A DNA stretch of 64,000 bases. Source: Ailurus styani. Lineage: Eukaryota; Chordata; Mammalia; Carnivora; Ailuridae. Shown piece by piece: positions 39,443-50,870 of the stretch. Both the position numbers and the translations under genes were made by a program. Positions within the stretch are counted from its first letter, which is position 1; every line of letters starts with the position of its first letter. Below the pieces are notes generated by a model. That model saw nothing but the letters and a program-made list of their open reading frames with translations, was not told the DNA's origin and searched no databases. The stretch covers positions 1,675,903-1,739,902 of the forward strand of contig LNAC01000109.1 in assembly GCA_002007465.1 (NCBI GenBank). Direction: 5' to 3'.

Positions 39443-42165
39443 ACGTAATCAGGTGAGAGATGGGCTGGGAGGCTCCCGGGGGAGGGGACAGGACTTCCTT
39501 CTCCACGGCGATCTCAAGGAAGGGGGGGAAGCCACTCTCTTGACCTGTCTGAAGACCAAATATGGGCCAAGTTCCACCAGCCTCCAACTCCCAGCTTCCT
39601 GGGCCCCGCCCCCTAGAAGCCTGGGGGTGACAGGTCGGAGGCAGGGCCCGGGACACTGTATCTTTAAGTTGCCAGGGGGAGCCCGACATGCAGCCAGGTA
39701 CAGCTGGGATGATCTCTGGGCTCAGGTCCAGCTCCAGCATCCCAATTCCCGTTTCCGAGCAGCTCTGCTCTTCCTGTCTGCTGCCCACCTCCCCCCGACG
39801 CCCCCCCTCTGGGGACTCCTTGCCGGGACAGCGGCAGCCTTGCTGGCCGCCGAGAGCTGGAGGCCAGCCCGGTCTCTGAGCCAAAGATTAGCCAAGCGCT
39901 TGTGTGCCCGTCTGAGTCACTACGGCCCCGACCCAGGGCAGACCTGTCCCCAGTGGGGAGGCACTCATGGCCAGGCCCAGAAAGCCCCCTCCCCAGGGAC
40001 CCTGGGGCCAGCCCGCCAGCAGACAGCACCTCGGCTGAGGTCTCTAACCTCAAACACCATGCACTGGGCACTCCAGGCCACCTGGGAGGCTCGGCGGGGC
40101 GTGTCCCTGTGCCTGGCCTTTCGGCCGCCTGTGGCCTGCATGCCTGGGGAGACAGGTGCTCACTCTAGCGGGCACCTGATCTCTCACAGTGACGTGTGGC
40201 CCAGCAGGACAAGCAAACAGGGCTGCTGGGGTCGGAGGTGGGAGACGGCTGGGCAAGCAAAAAAGTCAGGGCTGCAGAGGAACCTCTTGGCCAGCCCATC
40301 TAAAACTCCCCTTTCCTACCAGCATCTGGCTGCTCCCTCATCCAAGGGTTCCACCTCCTCCCTCCTCCTCCCCTCCTTGCCCTGCTTCTAAGGGCTACTC
40401 CTTCCTCCTCTCCCAGGCTGAAGGGCCGCTTCATGGCCACCAACCATGGCTGCGCACGGGGGCCCCTCAGACACTGCTGTCCCATTCAGGAGCACTCTGA
40501 CCTCTGACCTCTGTCCAGGGAGTGGGCAGGATGGAGGGGACTCTGACCATTTCAAGGGCGAAGAAACCAAGACCTATAGGACCTTCCTGTTCAAAGGGAG
40601 TGACAAAGGCAGGATAATCTGTGGGACATCTGAAACAACCAGTCCCTTTTTGCTCCTACTGGGGGCAAGACTCCTCGCTCTGAGGCATGGGGCTCATGGC
40701 AGAAGTCCAGGCGTGCTGAGACCCATGGAGGCCAGCAGAGAGAGACCGAGGCAGAGCTTGGATGTTCGGTGACAGGAGTCCAGGGCTCAGCATGACACAC
40801 AGAGGACACCCAAAGGGGTCCGGGCCTCAAACAGCAAGTGCTAAGGAGGTGGGCTCAGCCAGCTGTCCGGGGACCCGGCTGTCCCTCTCCCTGCCAGGCG
40901 CTCAGCAGAGGGGAGTGAAGGAGGGAGCGACATGGCCGTTTCCCAAGTACCTGGGCCTGGTGAGACCCCGATGTCTGGCGAATTCTCCCAACCACCCTCA
41001 TTTTCCAGAGCAGGACTCCGAGCCTCGAGCACCCTGACCTTAGCATGTGGAAAAAGCAGGATCTCAGCCCAGATCACCCCAACGAAACCGAGGTCCCCCC
41101 CGATACAGCCTTCAACTACACCCCTCTGGGATGCCGACACATCAGCGGGCTTGGCCTGGCCGGCACCAAAAAGGGGGCCCACCCACCACTCGGCTTCCTC
41201 GCCCATGGGGCCCAGGCGGGTGAAGGTAAGGAGACCCCAGGAGGACCTGGGGGAAGTGGGCCTGTCCCCCGAGCCTGGGGCCACTGATGGCGGGTGCCTT
41301 CCCTGGCCAGTGGCCTCAGTGGGAATCCAGAGCCTGCTCCCCTTTCTCCCCGCACGTCTGCTGGAGGCTGACAAGTACGTGCTTAAGGAATTGGGAGTGT
41401 GAGTGGGCATCTGTGTGTGTGTCTGCATGAGTGTGCACGTGTGATCGTATGTGTGTCTGAGAGCAAGCACAGCGGTAGAAGGCATGGGATGGGTAAGAAA
41501 GGAGAGTGTGTGCACAACCCACAAAGAACCAGAGTGGCCCCCCGACCCCCGCCACAGTGACAGCATGTGGCCTGGCCCACCAGGCTGGGGAGGGTCCCTT
41601 GTCCCCACAGCTTTGGGACTGAGCCATGAACCCAATGCCGAAAGCTTTCCTACGATCAGCATGCTAGGAAAGGGTGAGCTAGGGGCCACTCATGAGCTGG
41701 GTCTGCTCGGGTCCCCTCCGTAGTGGGGGTGTGGGCACTCCTCCGTCCCTCCTTCCCCTCCGCACATTTGTGGATCCCCGAGGGCTACACTGGGTGCTCA
41801 CTGGCCACCCAGCTCGGGGGCTACCCTGGAAGAGAGCACCTGGCTGTCAGCCGGGCCCCGGTCCCCAGGCAGTAAGCTCCGCAGAAGCTGAGGCCAGCCT
41901 ATCTCTCAGGAGGCCCCAGGCTGGATGCTTCCCTGGCCTCCCTTCACCCCAACCTGTTTATTCAATCCTCCTGGGGAGCCTGCCCCGGGTCAGGCAGACT
42001 TGGAAATGACTCAGATGGCCCCACCTGCCCTCCCAGTGCCCACAGGGCCCGCCTGTCTGCAGAGAATGATCAGACCGTGAAATGAGGACAAGCGGGTAAG
42101 TGTGCCCGAGTTACAGAGCCTGACACCGGGGAAAGGGGTTCCTCACATCTTCTGTTTATTTAGCT
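39443..42165. other. First intron or upstream DNA, unrecognised
   Basis: GC-rich sequence with long chance open frames and a GT-rich patch (41396-41466). No repeat family or exon recognised with confidence. Confidence 0.65.
41396..41466 (+). repeat. Imperfect GT-rich simple repeat
   Basis: Interrupted GT units ('ctgtgtgtgtgtctgcatg'). Confidence 0.8.
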
Positions 42166-42169
42166 TTGG

Positions 42170-42370
42170 GGGAGCAGGGGTCTCCAAACAAGGTTTCCTG
42201 GAGTTGATGAATATGGAGATGGGTTTTGAAGGGTGAATAGGAGTTCTCTGGGAGCACACGTGGAAAGGCGGTTTCTGGGGCACGGGGGAGACGCTTGGCT
42301 TGGAGATACACAACCTTCACTCTGTAAGCAAAGGGAAGTGTTTGGTTGTACCCACCCAGTGCTCACTCTG
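42170..42370 (-). repeat. L2 fragment, reverse
   Basis: 'ggtttcctggagttgatg' then 'ttttgaagggtgaatagg' follow the complement of L2. Confidence 0.55.
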
Positions 42371-43079
42371 GAGTGTCAATCCTACGAGTAGAGTGGATGC
42401 TCGGTGGCCTTTGCCGGAATGGAGCAAGGGACAGAGGTGGGAGGGGTAATACCTGACAAACATATCTCTGACCCAGAGATGAGTGTGAGCACTAGCAACC
42501 CAAACATGCTTACACGTTCACACAAGCACAGGTGTACACACAACCGTGCTCAGTGCGAGTCTTCCCGAGGGCAATCCCCAGGCACGGTCACTCCTGAGTG
42601 CGAGGAGACACTCACGGAGAAGATGCCAGCCCAAGCCCGGGCAGGACAACCTGCCTGGCACACAGATAAACAGGACATACGCCTTGCCCTCGGGACCACA
42701 GTCCTGGCCACGGTCCTGTCCAGCTGACCTTGCCTCTGTTCCCGGCCTCACTGCCCTCCCTCCAGGGCTCCCACCCCAGCCTGCAGGGCTCTGAACACGC
42801 CTGTCCTCTGGCTTCCAGGAGCCAGCACCTCCACGTCCATTGTAAGAGACACCCCTCTCCTCGGCCCGGCTCACTCTTAGCTGTTGTCAGGCATGTTGGT
42901 GCCTCCGGTCCTGAGCCCCCTGGCCAGCCCGCTGCCCCTTGGCTAAACATCCACAGCTCTTTCCTCCTGCCCTGCAACCCTCTGCCAGGACACAGAGGTA
43001 TCTGGGCTCCCATGAGCCCACCAGCTCCCGTGTGCCCCCCCAGACCTGCCAAGAACCAGCCTGGTACACAGAACAGGGC

Positions 43080-43255
43080 CAGGAAAGGTGTTCGGTGGGG
43101 AGGGGCCATTTATGTAGGTTTGGAAGAATCAGGAGGAAGAAAGTAGGTGGAAGACGTGGGGGTACTCTGGACAGGGGACAGCACTAGCAAAGGCACTGAG
43201 GCACAAGCCAGGAGGGTGTGGTATGGGGTCCTTGTGGAGGCTGGGAGGGGAGCTG
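43080..43255 (-). repeat. L2 fragment, reverse
   Basis: 'gcactagcaaaggcactgag' is the L2 complement signature. Confidence 0.6.
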
Positions 43256-43529
43256 GGGCAGATCCCTGAGCCCTTTCAACACAGCCCGAGGTCAGATTCT
43301 GAGACTATCCGTGCTCCGTCTCACCCTCAGCCCCGGAGCCTGGGCCTGCACTTCAGAGGGCCCCGCTCCAGCCCCCTCCAAGGGACAGCAGTACGCGGGC
43401 CTAAGAGGACACACTCCACACGGAGCATGAATCTGCCCCAGAATACCTTCTGGATGCTCAGGCCCCTGGGGTCCGCTGGGCAAAGAGATCCCCGTTCTGG
43501 GCCCCCGGGGGCCCCTTCTCTGGTTGTCC

Positions 43530-44050
43530 TCCCCTGTGGCTCTCAGCATGACAAGTTACTGGACACATCTCCCAACAAGTGGAGACATCCAGGTCCCCTC
43601 CTCTTGAATACAGGCCTTCATAACTCACTTCTAACCCACAGACAGCGCTGGCACCGCCACCACGTGACTTCCAAAGCCCAGTCCCCAAAAGGCACTAGGC
43701 TTCTCCTGGCCTCTCCCTGTCTCTCTGAGACACTCGGCACGGGAGCTCCGAGCTGACACGTCAGCAGTCCAGGTATCCCGACGCCACAGTGATAGACGGG
43801 GTGGGGGGGATCTAGTGACATGGGGAGACCCACCTCTTTCCTGGGCCAGCAGCCAGCAAGGAAGAAGTCTCTGAGATGGCCCCAACCCCAGCCACCTTCT
43901 GACTGCACATGCAGGAGGTCCTGAGCAAGAACCATCAGGCCGAGGGCAGCCAAGCCCCAAACTGAGAGATTAAAGTATGAAATGACTGCTGTTGGCCAGA
44001 GCTGAGCCTGGGGCTACTTGTTACATGGCAAGAGGTAACCAATATACCCC
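43530..44050 (+). repeat. LTR-like fossil
   Basis: 'gggccagcagccagcaagga' and the end 'cttgttacatggcaagagg' resemble an old LTR family. Family uncertain. Confidence 0.4.
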
Positions 44051-44344
44051 CCAAGCAGACTGTGCAGAGCAGGTGCACCTCCAATGGCTGGCTGTTTGGG
44101 AGGGTGGCTAGAGCTTGAATAGATATTTGGGGTGTCGCATGCATGTGCTCGAGGGCCCCCCAGCACAGACACAACCAAGTTGGGAAGAGGAGCAGAACCT
44201 CCATGTGCCTTCCTCTTCCTAGACGGCATGTACTGGATGAGCCTGTGTCTGAGAACAGCAGCTCTAATTGCCCTTAGAGACTTGGGGGGAGGCCCCAAAG
44301 CGGCCCCCAGAAGACACTCCTGCTCTAATCCCTGCAGCCTGTAA

Positions 44345-44720
44345 ATGTCACCTTATATGGAAAAAATCCCTTTTATAGAGGTGATTGAATGAATGACCAT
44401 GAGTTGGAGAGATTATCCTGGATTATCCAAGTGGGCCCTGAATGCCATCACACAGATCCTCGTAAGGAGACAGGTTTGACACGCAGGGAGGAGAAGGCCA
44501 CTTGAAGCAGAGCAGAGAGAATGTACTGGCCTTCGGGAGTGGAGCGGCATGGCCGCAAGCCAAAGGATGCCGGCAGCCACCAGCAGCTGGAAGAGGCAAG
44601 AGGCAAATTCTCCCGACAGCCTCTGGAGGGCTCATGGCTTGGGTCCAGCCTCCAGAACCAGGAGAGAGTAAGTTTTGGTTGCTTTAAGGCACCATGTTTC
44701 TAGAAATTTGTTACAGAAAA
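44345..44720 (+). repeat. LTR or MER-type fossil
   Basis: 'gattatcctggattatcc' followed by 'tgggccctgaatgccatcac' and the end 'agaaatttgttacag', a familiar mammal-wide repeat pattern. Exact family not assigned. Confidence 0.55.
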
Positions 44721-45519
44721 TGAATCCAGGACACCTTCACTCCTCACACCCCACTCCTGAGTCACGGTCCACATCCTCAACCCCCTGGACACATATTCCT
44801 CAGCTCAGACCTTGAGAGAGCTCTGACCTGGGTCTGCCATAAAGTTCTCCAACCCCTTCCCATGGGAAACCCCAGAACCACCACTGGAAAGGGCTGGATT
44901 TCTCCAGATGGCAGGGGAACACCTCTGATTCAAGTCTCAGTGCCCTAAGAACCAGCTGGGCGCAAGAGCTCGTTTAAAAAAAAAATGCACTCAACCACGC
45001 AAAAGGCAAAGGCAAGAGCACACACCACCCAAACACGGCCCCCGCACCATCCGCCGCCATATGCTTGTGTTTCTTGAAAAAGAAGCTTGAGAGAACAAAC
45101 AAAATTCTCCCCCTGTGGGAGAATTTTCTCCTTCCCAGCAGCACCACCCCCTACCCCAGCACTGGATGCTTCCTCTTCTCTCCTGGTGGCTCCCCAGTGG
45201 AGATGGAGGCTCCTGGGGCCCTGAATTCCTGCCCCCTCCCACTTTTCACCATCACGGCAGCTGGCAGAGAATACAGGGGACCAAAGCCCTGAGTTCCACT
45301 TCTGTCTGCCTGGGAAGGACCCCAGGCTGGAGGGGGATCTTACAACAGCTGCAGTGCACTGGAAGGCAGTCCAGACTCAGTCAAGACACGGAGTCCCATC
45401 CCCAGCTCTGGTCCCTTCTCTCTGCTAACAGAGCCCTCCTTGTGTCCTGGCATCTCACAGCAGGTGCTTGGGGCAGTGAATCTTGGTGATTCTCTATCGC
45501 TTAGATCCAGGCAATCCTG

Positions 45520-45835
45520 GTCCCTTACCTGGGGTTGGTTTAAGGAGAAGCATGTAAGCTAATCCTGGCCACTGCAACTCGAGGGGCTCCTAGGAAAGTT
45601 CTCCTTGCTCTTCGAATGTAACTGAAACCAGGGGTGTCCCCCCTCTTCTGCATGGGACTGCCCCAATCATGGCAGCCATGTGGGGACCACAAGAGAAGCC
45701 CACCCAGGAGGTGACATGGAGGACATCCCATGGAAGAACCTGGCCCTTTGTGACTTGGAATCTGGGCTTCCAAGCCCACCTCTGGGCTTCAGGTCGGATA
45801 ATAAATGTCCACATTGCTAAAGCCACTTTTTTCCC
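45520..45835 (+). repeat. Unassigned LTR or DNA-element fossil
   Basis: 'gcttcaggtcggataataaa' near its right end suggests an LTR polyadenylation region. Low certainty. Confidence 0.3.
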
Positions 45836-45844
45836 TTTTTTAAA

Positions 45845-45943
45845 AAAGTTTTTAAGTAATCTCTGCATCCAACGTGGGGCTCGAACTCACAACCCCCAAG
45901 ATCAAGAGCCATGCACTCCACCGATGAAGCCAGCCAGGTGCCC
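45845..45943 (-). repeat. Old carnivore SINE, truncated
   Basis: 'caacgtggggctcgaactca' ending 'gccagccaggtgccc', the same old subfamily as at 11232. Confidence 0.8.
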
Positions 45944-46137
45944 ACTTAAGCCACATTTAATGGAGGTTTCTTTACCCTGTGGCTGTGTACACAGGTAAAA
46001 ACTCATCACGCCAGACATTGCACTTTTTTAAAGGTTAAAAACAAAGCATCCTAGAAGTCGGTATTTACTGGTTATAAAGTCACCCATTTGTTTTTGTGGC
46101 CTGGCCTACTTTATAATAGACCAAGATTCCCTTTCCA

Positions 46138-46326
46138 GGGGCACCTGGGTGGTTCAGTCAGTTAAGCATCTGCCTTTGGCTCGGGTCACGGTCCCGGGGT
46201 CCTGGGATCAAGGCCCACATCGGGCTTCCTGCTCAGCGGGGAGTCAGCTTCTCCCTCCTCCTCTGCCTGCTGCTCCCACTGCTTGTGCTCTCTGACAAAT
46301 AGGTGAAAACTTAAAAAAAAAAAAAA
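46138..46326 (+). repeat. Carnivore SINE with 12-bp target duplication
   Basis: Head ggggcacctgggtggttcag and a poly(A) tail. 'attccct(t/c)tcca' lies on both sides (46126-46137, 46327-46338). Confidence 0.93.
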
Positions 46327-46619
46327 ATTCCCTCTCCAATTGATGGGTAGAGAGCGCAGGTCCAGTCTGGTTCCACAGCAAGAATCTAGGAGTTCATAGA
46401 TCTGTACCCCTGGGGCAAATTAAAAAAAAAAAAGAATCTAGGTGTTTGTAGCAGGCCCCCATGGGACCCTCTTCTCCCCTGCCCACGGAGCAGGTGCCCA
46501 TTGCCCCCAAAGGGACCAAAGTCACCGCTCAGGATGGAGCGCCAGAAAACAGGTGTTGGCCCCTCTGAGGAGCCTGAGCAGGTACCCGGGGCTGGGCTGT
46601 CCACCTCCAGATGTTTTGT

Positions 46620-46850
46620 TATTTAATTTCCCTGAACCTCGCTCTCCTCATCTGTAAAATGGGGCAACAGCACAGACCTACCACACTGCACTGTTGTGGG
46701 GGTAAATAACGTTAGTTGAAATGGATTCTACTCAAGGCCAGAAGAAGTCTCAGGTGGATGCTGGATGAATGGACTCAGGCACTGGGTAAGGACTAGAAGA
46801 GGTGACCTGTCAGAAGCGTTCCAAGTTGGAGATCTAATAGCGATGTTGGT
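46620..46850 (+). repeat. MIR
   Basis: 'ctcatctgtaaaatggggca' and 'ggggtaaataacgttag'. Confidence 0.8.
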
Positions 46851-46859
46851 GGTAATAAA

Positions 46860-47540
46860 ATCATAGTCTCAAAGAGATATTTATAGACCCCTATTCACGG
46901 CTGTGTTGTTTGTAACAGTCAGAAGGCGGGAGCAACCCAAGAGTGGTCTATACATACAACAGAATATTACTCAGAGTATTAATCTTTAAATTTTACTTAT
47001 TTATTTTAGGGACAGTGAAGAGCAGAGAGAAAGGGACAAGCAGATACCACGCTGAGTGTGGAACCCAACACAGGGCTTGATCCCACAACCCTGAGATCAG
47101 GACCTGAGCTGAAATCAAGAGTCAGATGCTCAACCGACTGAGCCCCCCAGACGCCCCCCAGAATACTATTACTTTTAAGCAGGAAGGAAATTCTGGAATA
47201 TTCTACAACATGGATGAACCTTAAAGACACCATGCTGAATAAGATGAGCCAGTGGGAAAAAGGCAGCTAGTGTATATTTCCACTTATGGGAGGTCCCTAG
47301 AGCAGTCGTATGCACATGGACAGGAAAGAGCACGGTGGGGGGCCGGGGGTTCAGGGGGAAGGCGAGGGGGACTTTGTGTTTCCTGCGGACAGAGTTTCAG
47401 TACGGGCAGGTGAGAAAGTTCTGGAGATGGGTTGTATCAGAACGTCAATGTATCTAACGCTACTGGACACCTAAAGATTGTTGTGATGGTCAATCCCGTC
47501 AGATGGGTATTTTACCCCAACTAAATAAATACTAACAGCC
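46860..47540 (+). repeat. Old L1 LINE 3' fragment, split by a SINE
   Basis: 'gagcaacccaagagtggtct', 'ctacaacatggatgaacctt' and 'ttttaccccaactaaataaa' are in L1 order. Confidence 0.85.
46983..47157 (-). repeat. Old carnivore SINE inside L1
   Basis: Reverse copy, diverged. 'cagaata(t)tattac'-type sequence flanks it. Confidence 0.85.
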
Positions 47541-48335
47541 ATTGACTAAGTGTTATCATGGGACCCCCCTGACACTCGGTCTGGTGATGTGCATGGCCTC
47601 CCCAAGCCTGGACCCCATAACTGGCTCTAAAGTCCCACACTAGCCCCAGGCATCACACTACAGAAGTCACAGGGATACGGGTTTTGGTTCGACCCAAGGA
47701 AACACTTCCCAGCCAGGAGAGCTCTCTGTGGTGAGGGCAGAACAGGTGGCCATGTAGGCACTGAGCTCCCCGTCCCTGGACGTCTGTGAGGGGAAGCTGT
47801 CCATTTATCAAGACCTTTTGAAGAAGGTGTGTGCACGTTTCTTGAAGGAGAGACTTCCACAAGTCACCTGGCAGGGGGTCACGTGGGCAGAGGTCAAGGG
47901 TAGCTCAGGTTTGCTTTGGGTAGAAAGTAAGGCCATACGGAAGAAGGACATGGCAAGAGGAAGTTCCAAGCACTTCAGATAATAAGCTCTGAGCGCTTCC
48001 AAGGACACGATGTCGGAGCGTGCAGAGCTGGTCGTGCCCCTCACCCAACCACCTCCATGTGCCTCTGGGGAAACTGAGGCCCAGATGGGACAGCCCACAC
48101 CCCAGATCTCCTCACACCCAGCACACGTTCATGCCATGACGTGACGCACCGTCCCCCCCAACACACACCATGTGTAACTGCTATGCTAGTGGCAAATTCT
48201 CTCCGATTCACTGGCGCGGGTCCTTTAGGAAACAAACTTGCTTTCTTTGTACCTGGACAACAATTGCAACAGTAGGCATCCTGGCTTTAGCACAGTGCCC
48301 ACACGCACTTGCTTCCAGAGCATTCTCCCTGGTAC
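47541..48335. other. First intron or upstream DNA, unrecognised
   Basis: No exon seen. Possible fragments of old elements; a short MIR-like phrase near 48050-48090. Confidence 0.6.
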
Positions 48336-48339
48336 CCGG

Positions 48340-48655
48340 TCCGTTGAAAAAGACATCAGACATGAACAGACCACAACGACACGCAGCAACACTGGCGAGT
48401 CTCTCCAATATGATGAAAGCACCCAGGAGCCAAAGATCACACTGTAGGATTCCATTTATGTGCGGCTCAAACACATCCGAACTCCGACGTTCGAAGTCAG
48501 GATGCTGGGCCTCTGGCTGGAAGGAGGCATGAAAGGGGCTTCTGGGGGCTGGGAATGTTCTGTTCTCGATCTGGGTTGTGACTTGGGTGATCCGGTTTCT
48601 AAAAACTTACCGAGCTGCTGACTGATAATGATTAGCTCCCCCCCCCCCAATAAAA
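48340..48655 (+). repeat. Old L1 LINE 3' fragment
   Basis: 'aggattccatttatgtgcgg' and 'gatctgggttgtgacttggg', followed by a C-run/A-rich end. Confidence 0.65.
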
Positions 48656-48659
48656 AAGT

Positions 48660-50210
48660 TTTAAAAAGACGTCAGACACTGGAATCCCCAGGGAGGCAGC
48701 AGACACCAGGAGAGCTGCCTTCACAGACCTCCAGAGGGTGAACCGAGTTCCCGCCCAGGGACCAGCACCTTCAGTCCCATCACTTGATCCCGAGAAAATT
48801 CTCCGAAACACACTCATTGATGTGCAAAGGCATCTCACCAAAGCATGCCACACATCCGTAAGTACACACAGCACACACACACCAAAGGGAAGCAGCAGAC
48901 CATCCAAGAGCCCCCCCCCCGGGGGGAGGGGAAACAACATCGTGGGAGCCACCACCGGCCCCTGGGACACGTGGCAAAAGCCAGAAACGGACACCGCCCA
49001 GACCCTTCACCTTGCTGAGGGGGCTGCTCGAGTGACCTACCTTCCCTCTGCTTTTCAGTCTTTTGTACGTTTTCTGAGCTAAGGACGTTATCACTTCTAC
49101 AAGTGGAAAAGAAGTAACAGAAAGCTCCCTCCTTACTGCCGCCCCACCTCCCGGGCAGGAAAGCAGGCCTGGGGGCCGGCAAAGGGCAGGCTCAGGGAAG
49201 CACATGCCTCCTGCCACTTTCCTGGAAAACCAAGGAGGCCTCCCGCCTTCTCTGCGGAGGGGGAGCTGGGGGAAGGGCCAGGTCTGCGGCCCAGGCCGTG
49301 GGAAGCCTGCCACCTCTTAGTCCAAGGGTTCCGGAAGGTTCGGCTTTAGGGGTTAAAGGTAGAGAGGGGTTCATGAAGTGGGGCAGATGCCTCCCAGTCG
49401 GGGCTCCCCAGGACCAGGCTGGGCCAGGCCTGTGTTCTGTGCACCAAGACAAGGAAGGGGGCCCTCCGACTCCGGTTCGGCCGCGTGTCTGCGCCCCGCA
49501 GGAGAGGGGTGCTGTGGGAGGGACGGGGTGGCCGGGTGGCCCTGTGGCTGCCTCGCCAGGAGGGGAGGCCAGGCTCCAGTGGGCAGATGGCCCTCCCGGG
49601 GTCAGGTTTCTGCCCTGTTATTTAAAGCCCAGCTCCTGGCTCCTGGCGGGCAGGGGCAGCCGCCGCCTGCGTGACTAGGATGAGAAATCGCAATCCTGAC
49701 TAGGGCCGCGTGCCTATGGCAACTGGCGTGGGGCCTTGGAGACTAATCTCCAGGCTGCCAGGCCGCAGGGGCCTCTCCGGGCGGGGCCCCAGCTCCCTGC
49801 GGAGGCCGTTGGCCGGGGAGGAGGGGACGAAGCCCTCTCTCCGCAGAGGACAGGGCATCTGACCTTGCAGGGTCACAAATTCCCAGGGCCGCAGCCCCAG
49901 CCACACACCCCCTCGTGGTCACACGCGTGGGATGTGGCCACTACACACTTCGTCGGACACCCCACGGAACCCACGGCAGGTGCTTTCTGCCAGTGAGAGA
50001 GTCCCAGGCGGGGAAGGGAGGGGGGTCTGGACAACGACAATAAAATAGGCTATTAAAAAAAAAGATAAAAACACCGTGATACATCTTGATTGAAATGGTG
50101 GTTACGTGGGTGTCTATGCAGGTAAAAACTCATCATGCTAGACACTTGAGATGTATGCGTTTTACAGTAAGTTGCATGTCGGTTAAAGGTAAAAATAAGC
50201 GACCTGCAAG
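48660..50210. other. First intron or upstream DNA with GC-rich core
   Basis: An L1-like tail at 48680-49130 is possible. 49460-49860 is CpG-rich (separate entry). Confidence 0.6.
49460..49860. promoter_or_regulatory. GC-rich, CpG-enriched segment with RGATTR-type motifs
   Basis: A hand count gives about 27 CpG in 390 bp at roughly two-thirds GC, a borderline CpG island. It contains CAATCC (49691-49696) and TAATCT (49744-49749), the complement of the GTF2IRD1 core RGATTR, an X-box-like 'ctatggcaac', and an imperfect palindrome ggagactaatctcc. No exon 1 was recognised here. Confidence 0.35.
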
Positions 50211-50214
50211 AAGC

Positions 50215-50870
50215 CCAGGCGAGCGGGTGGGGAAGTCAGGGGAGGCTCCTTGGAAGAGGTGACACCTGAGCTGAGCGGGATGTCTCGCCACAGGGGAGCT
50301 GGGCCCAAGCTCTGCTCGCCTGCAAGGGGGACAACCACCCTGCCCCCCACGGCGCCCCCCTCCCGGGAAATAAAAGCTGAGCAAACACGGCGAGACCCGT
50401 TTGAAGGCGTGCCAAATTACTGGCTGCCCGGGAAACCCAACCACCAGCCCAGCCGCCCACGTGTCTCGGCTGGGCCTGAGCAGGGTGGTGGGTGGGGTGG
50501 GGCTGGCCCTATGTGGCTGGAAGGGCCGGGTCGGGGCAGGAAGTGGTGGGCAGAGAGCCAGGCTCTGCCATGGGCGCCAGGTCAAGGACCTTAGAAGGTC
50601 ATCGCTGAGGGGGCAGGAATCACTGCAGAGTTTGGAGCAGGGGCAAGATGTGGTCAGTTTGGGGGGATCTGGGAGGACTGGGCAGACGCGGATCCAGAGC
50701 CGGGAGGTGGATAGAAACCAAGCTTCTGCAGTGGTCCAGGCCAGAGCTGGGCAGGTCTGAGGCCGAGGGCAGCAGCAGGATGGAGGAGAAGGAGGCTGTG
50801 ACCAAGGAAAGGGCAGAGGTTTGTGACCGCGTGGATAGGGGAGCCCTGAGGAGGGGCCGCCTGGAGTGAC
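50215..50870 (-). repeat. L2 LINE, reverse
   Basis: 'aagaggtgacacctgagctg', 'ggggcaagatgtggtcag' and 'ctgcagtggtccaggccaga' follow the L2 complement. Confidence 0.7.

Noticed and set aside
39453..40391. 312-codon open frame on the plus strand
   Set aside because: Low-complexity Pro/Ser/Arg composition in GC-rich DNA, no domain, no splice or promoter context; a chance frame.
40841..41689. 282-codon open frame on the minus strand
   Set aside because: Overlaps a GT-rich simple repeat and has no recognisable similarity; a chance frame.
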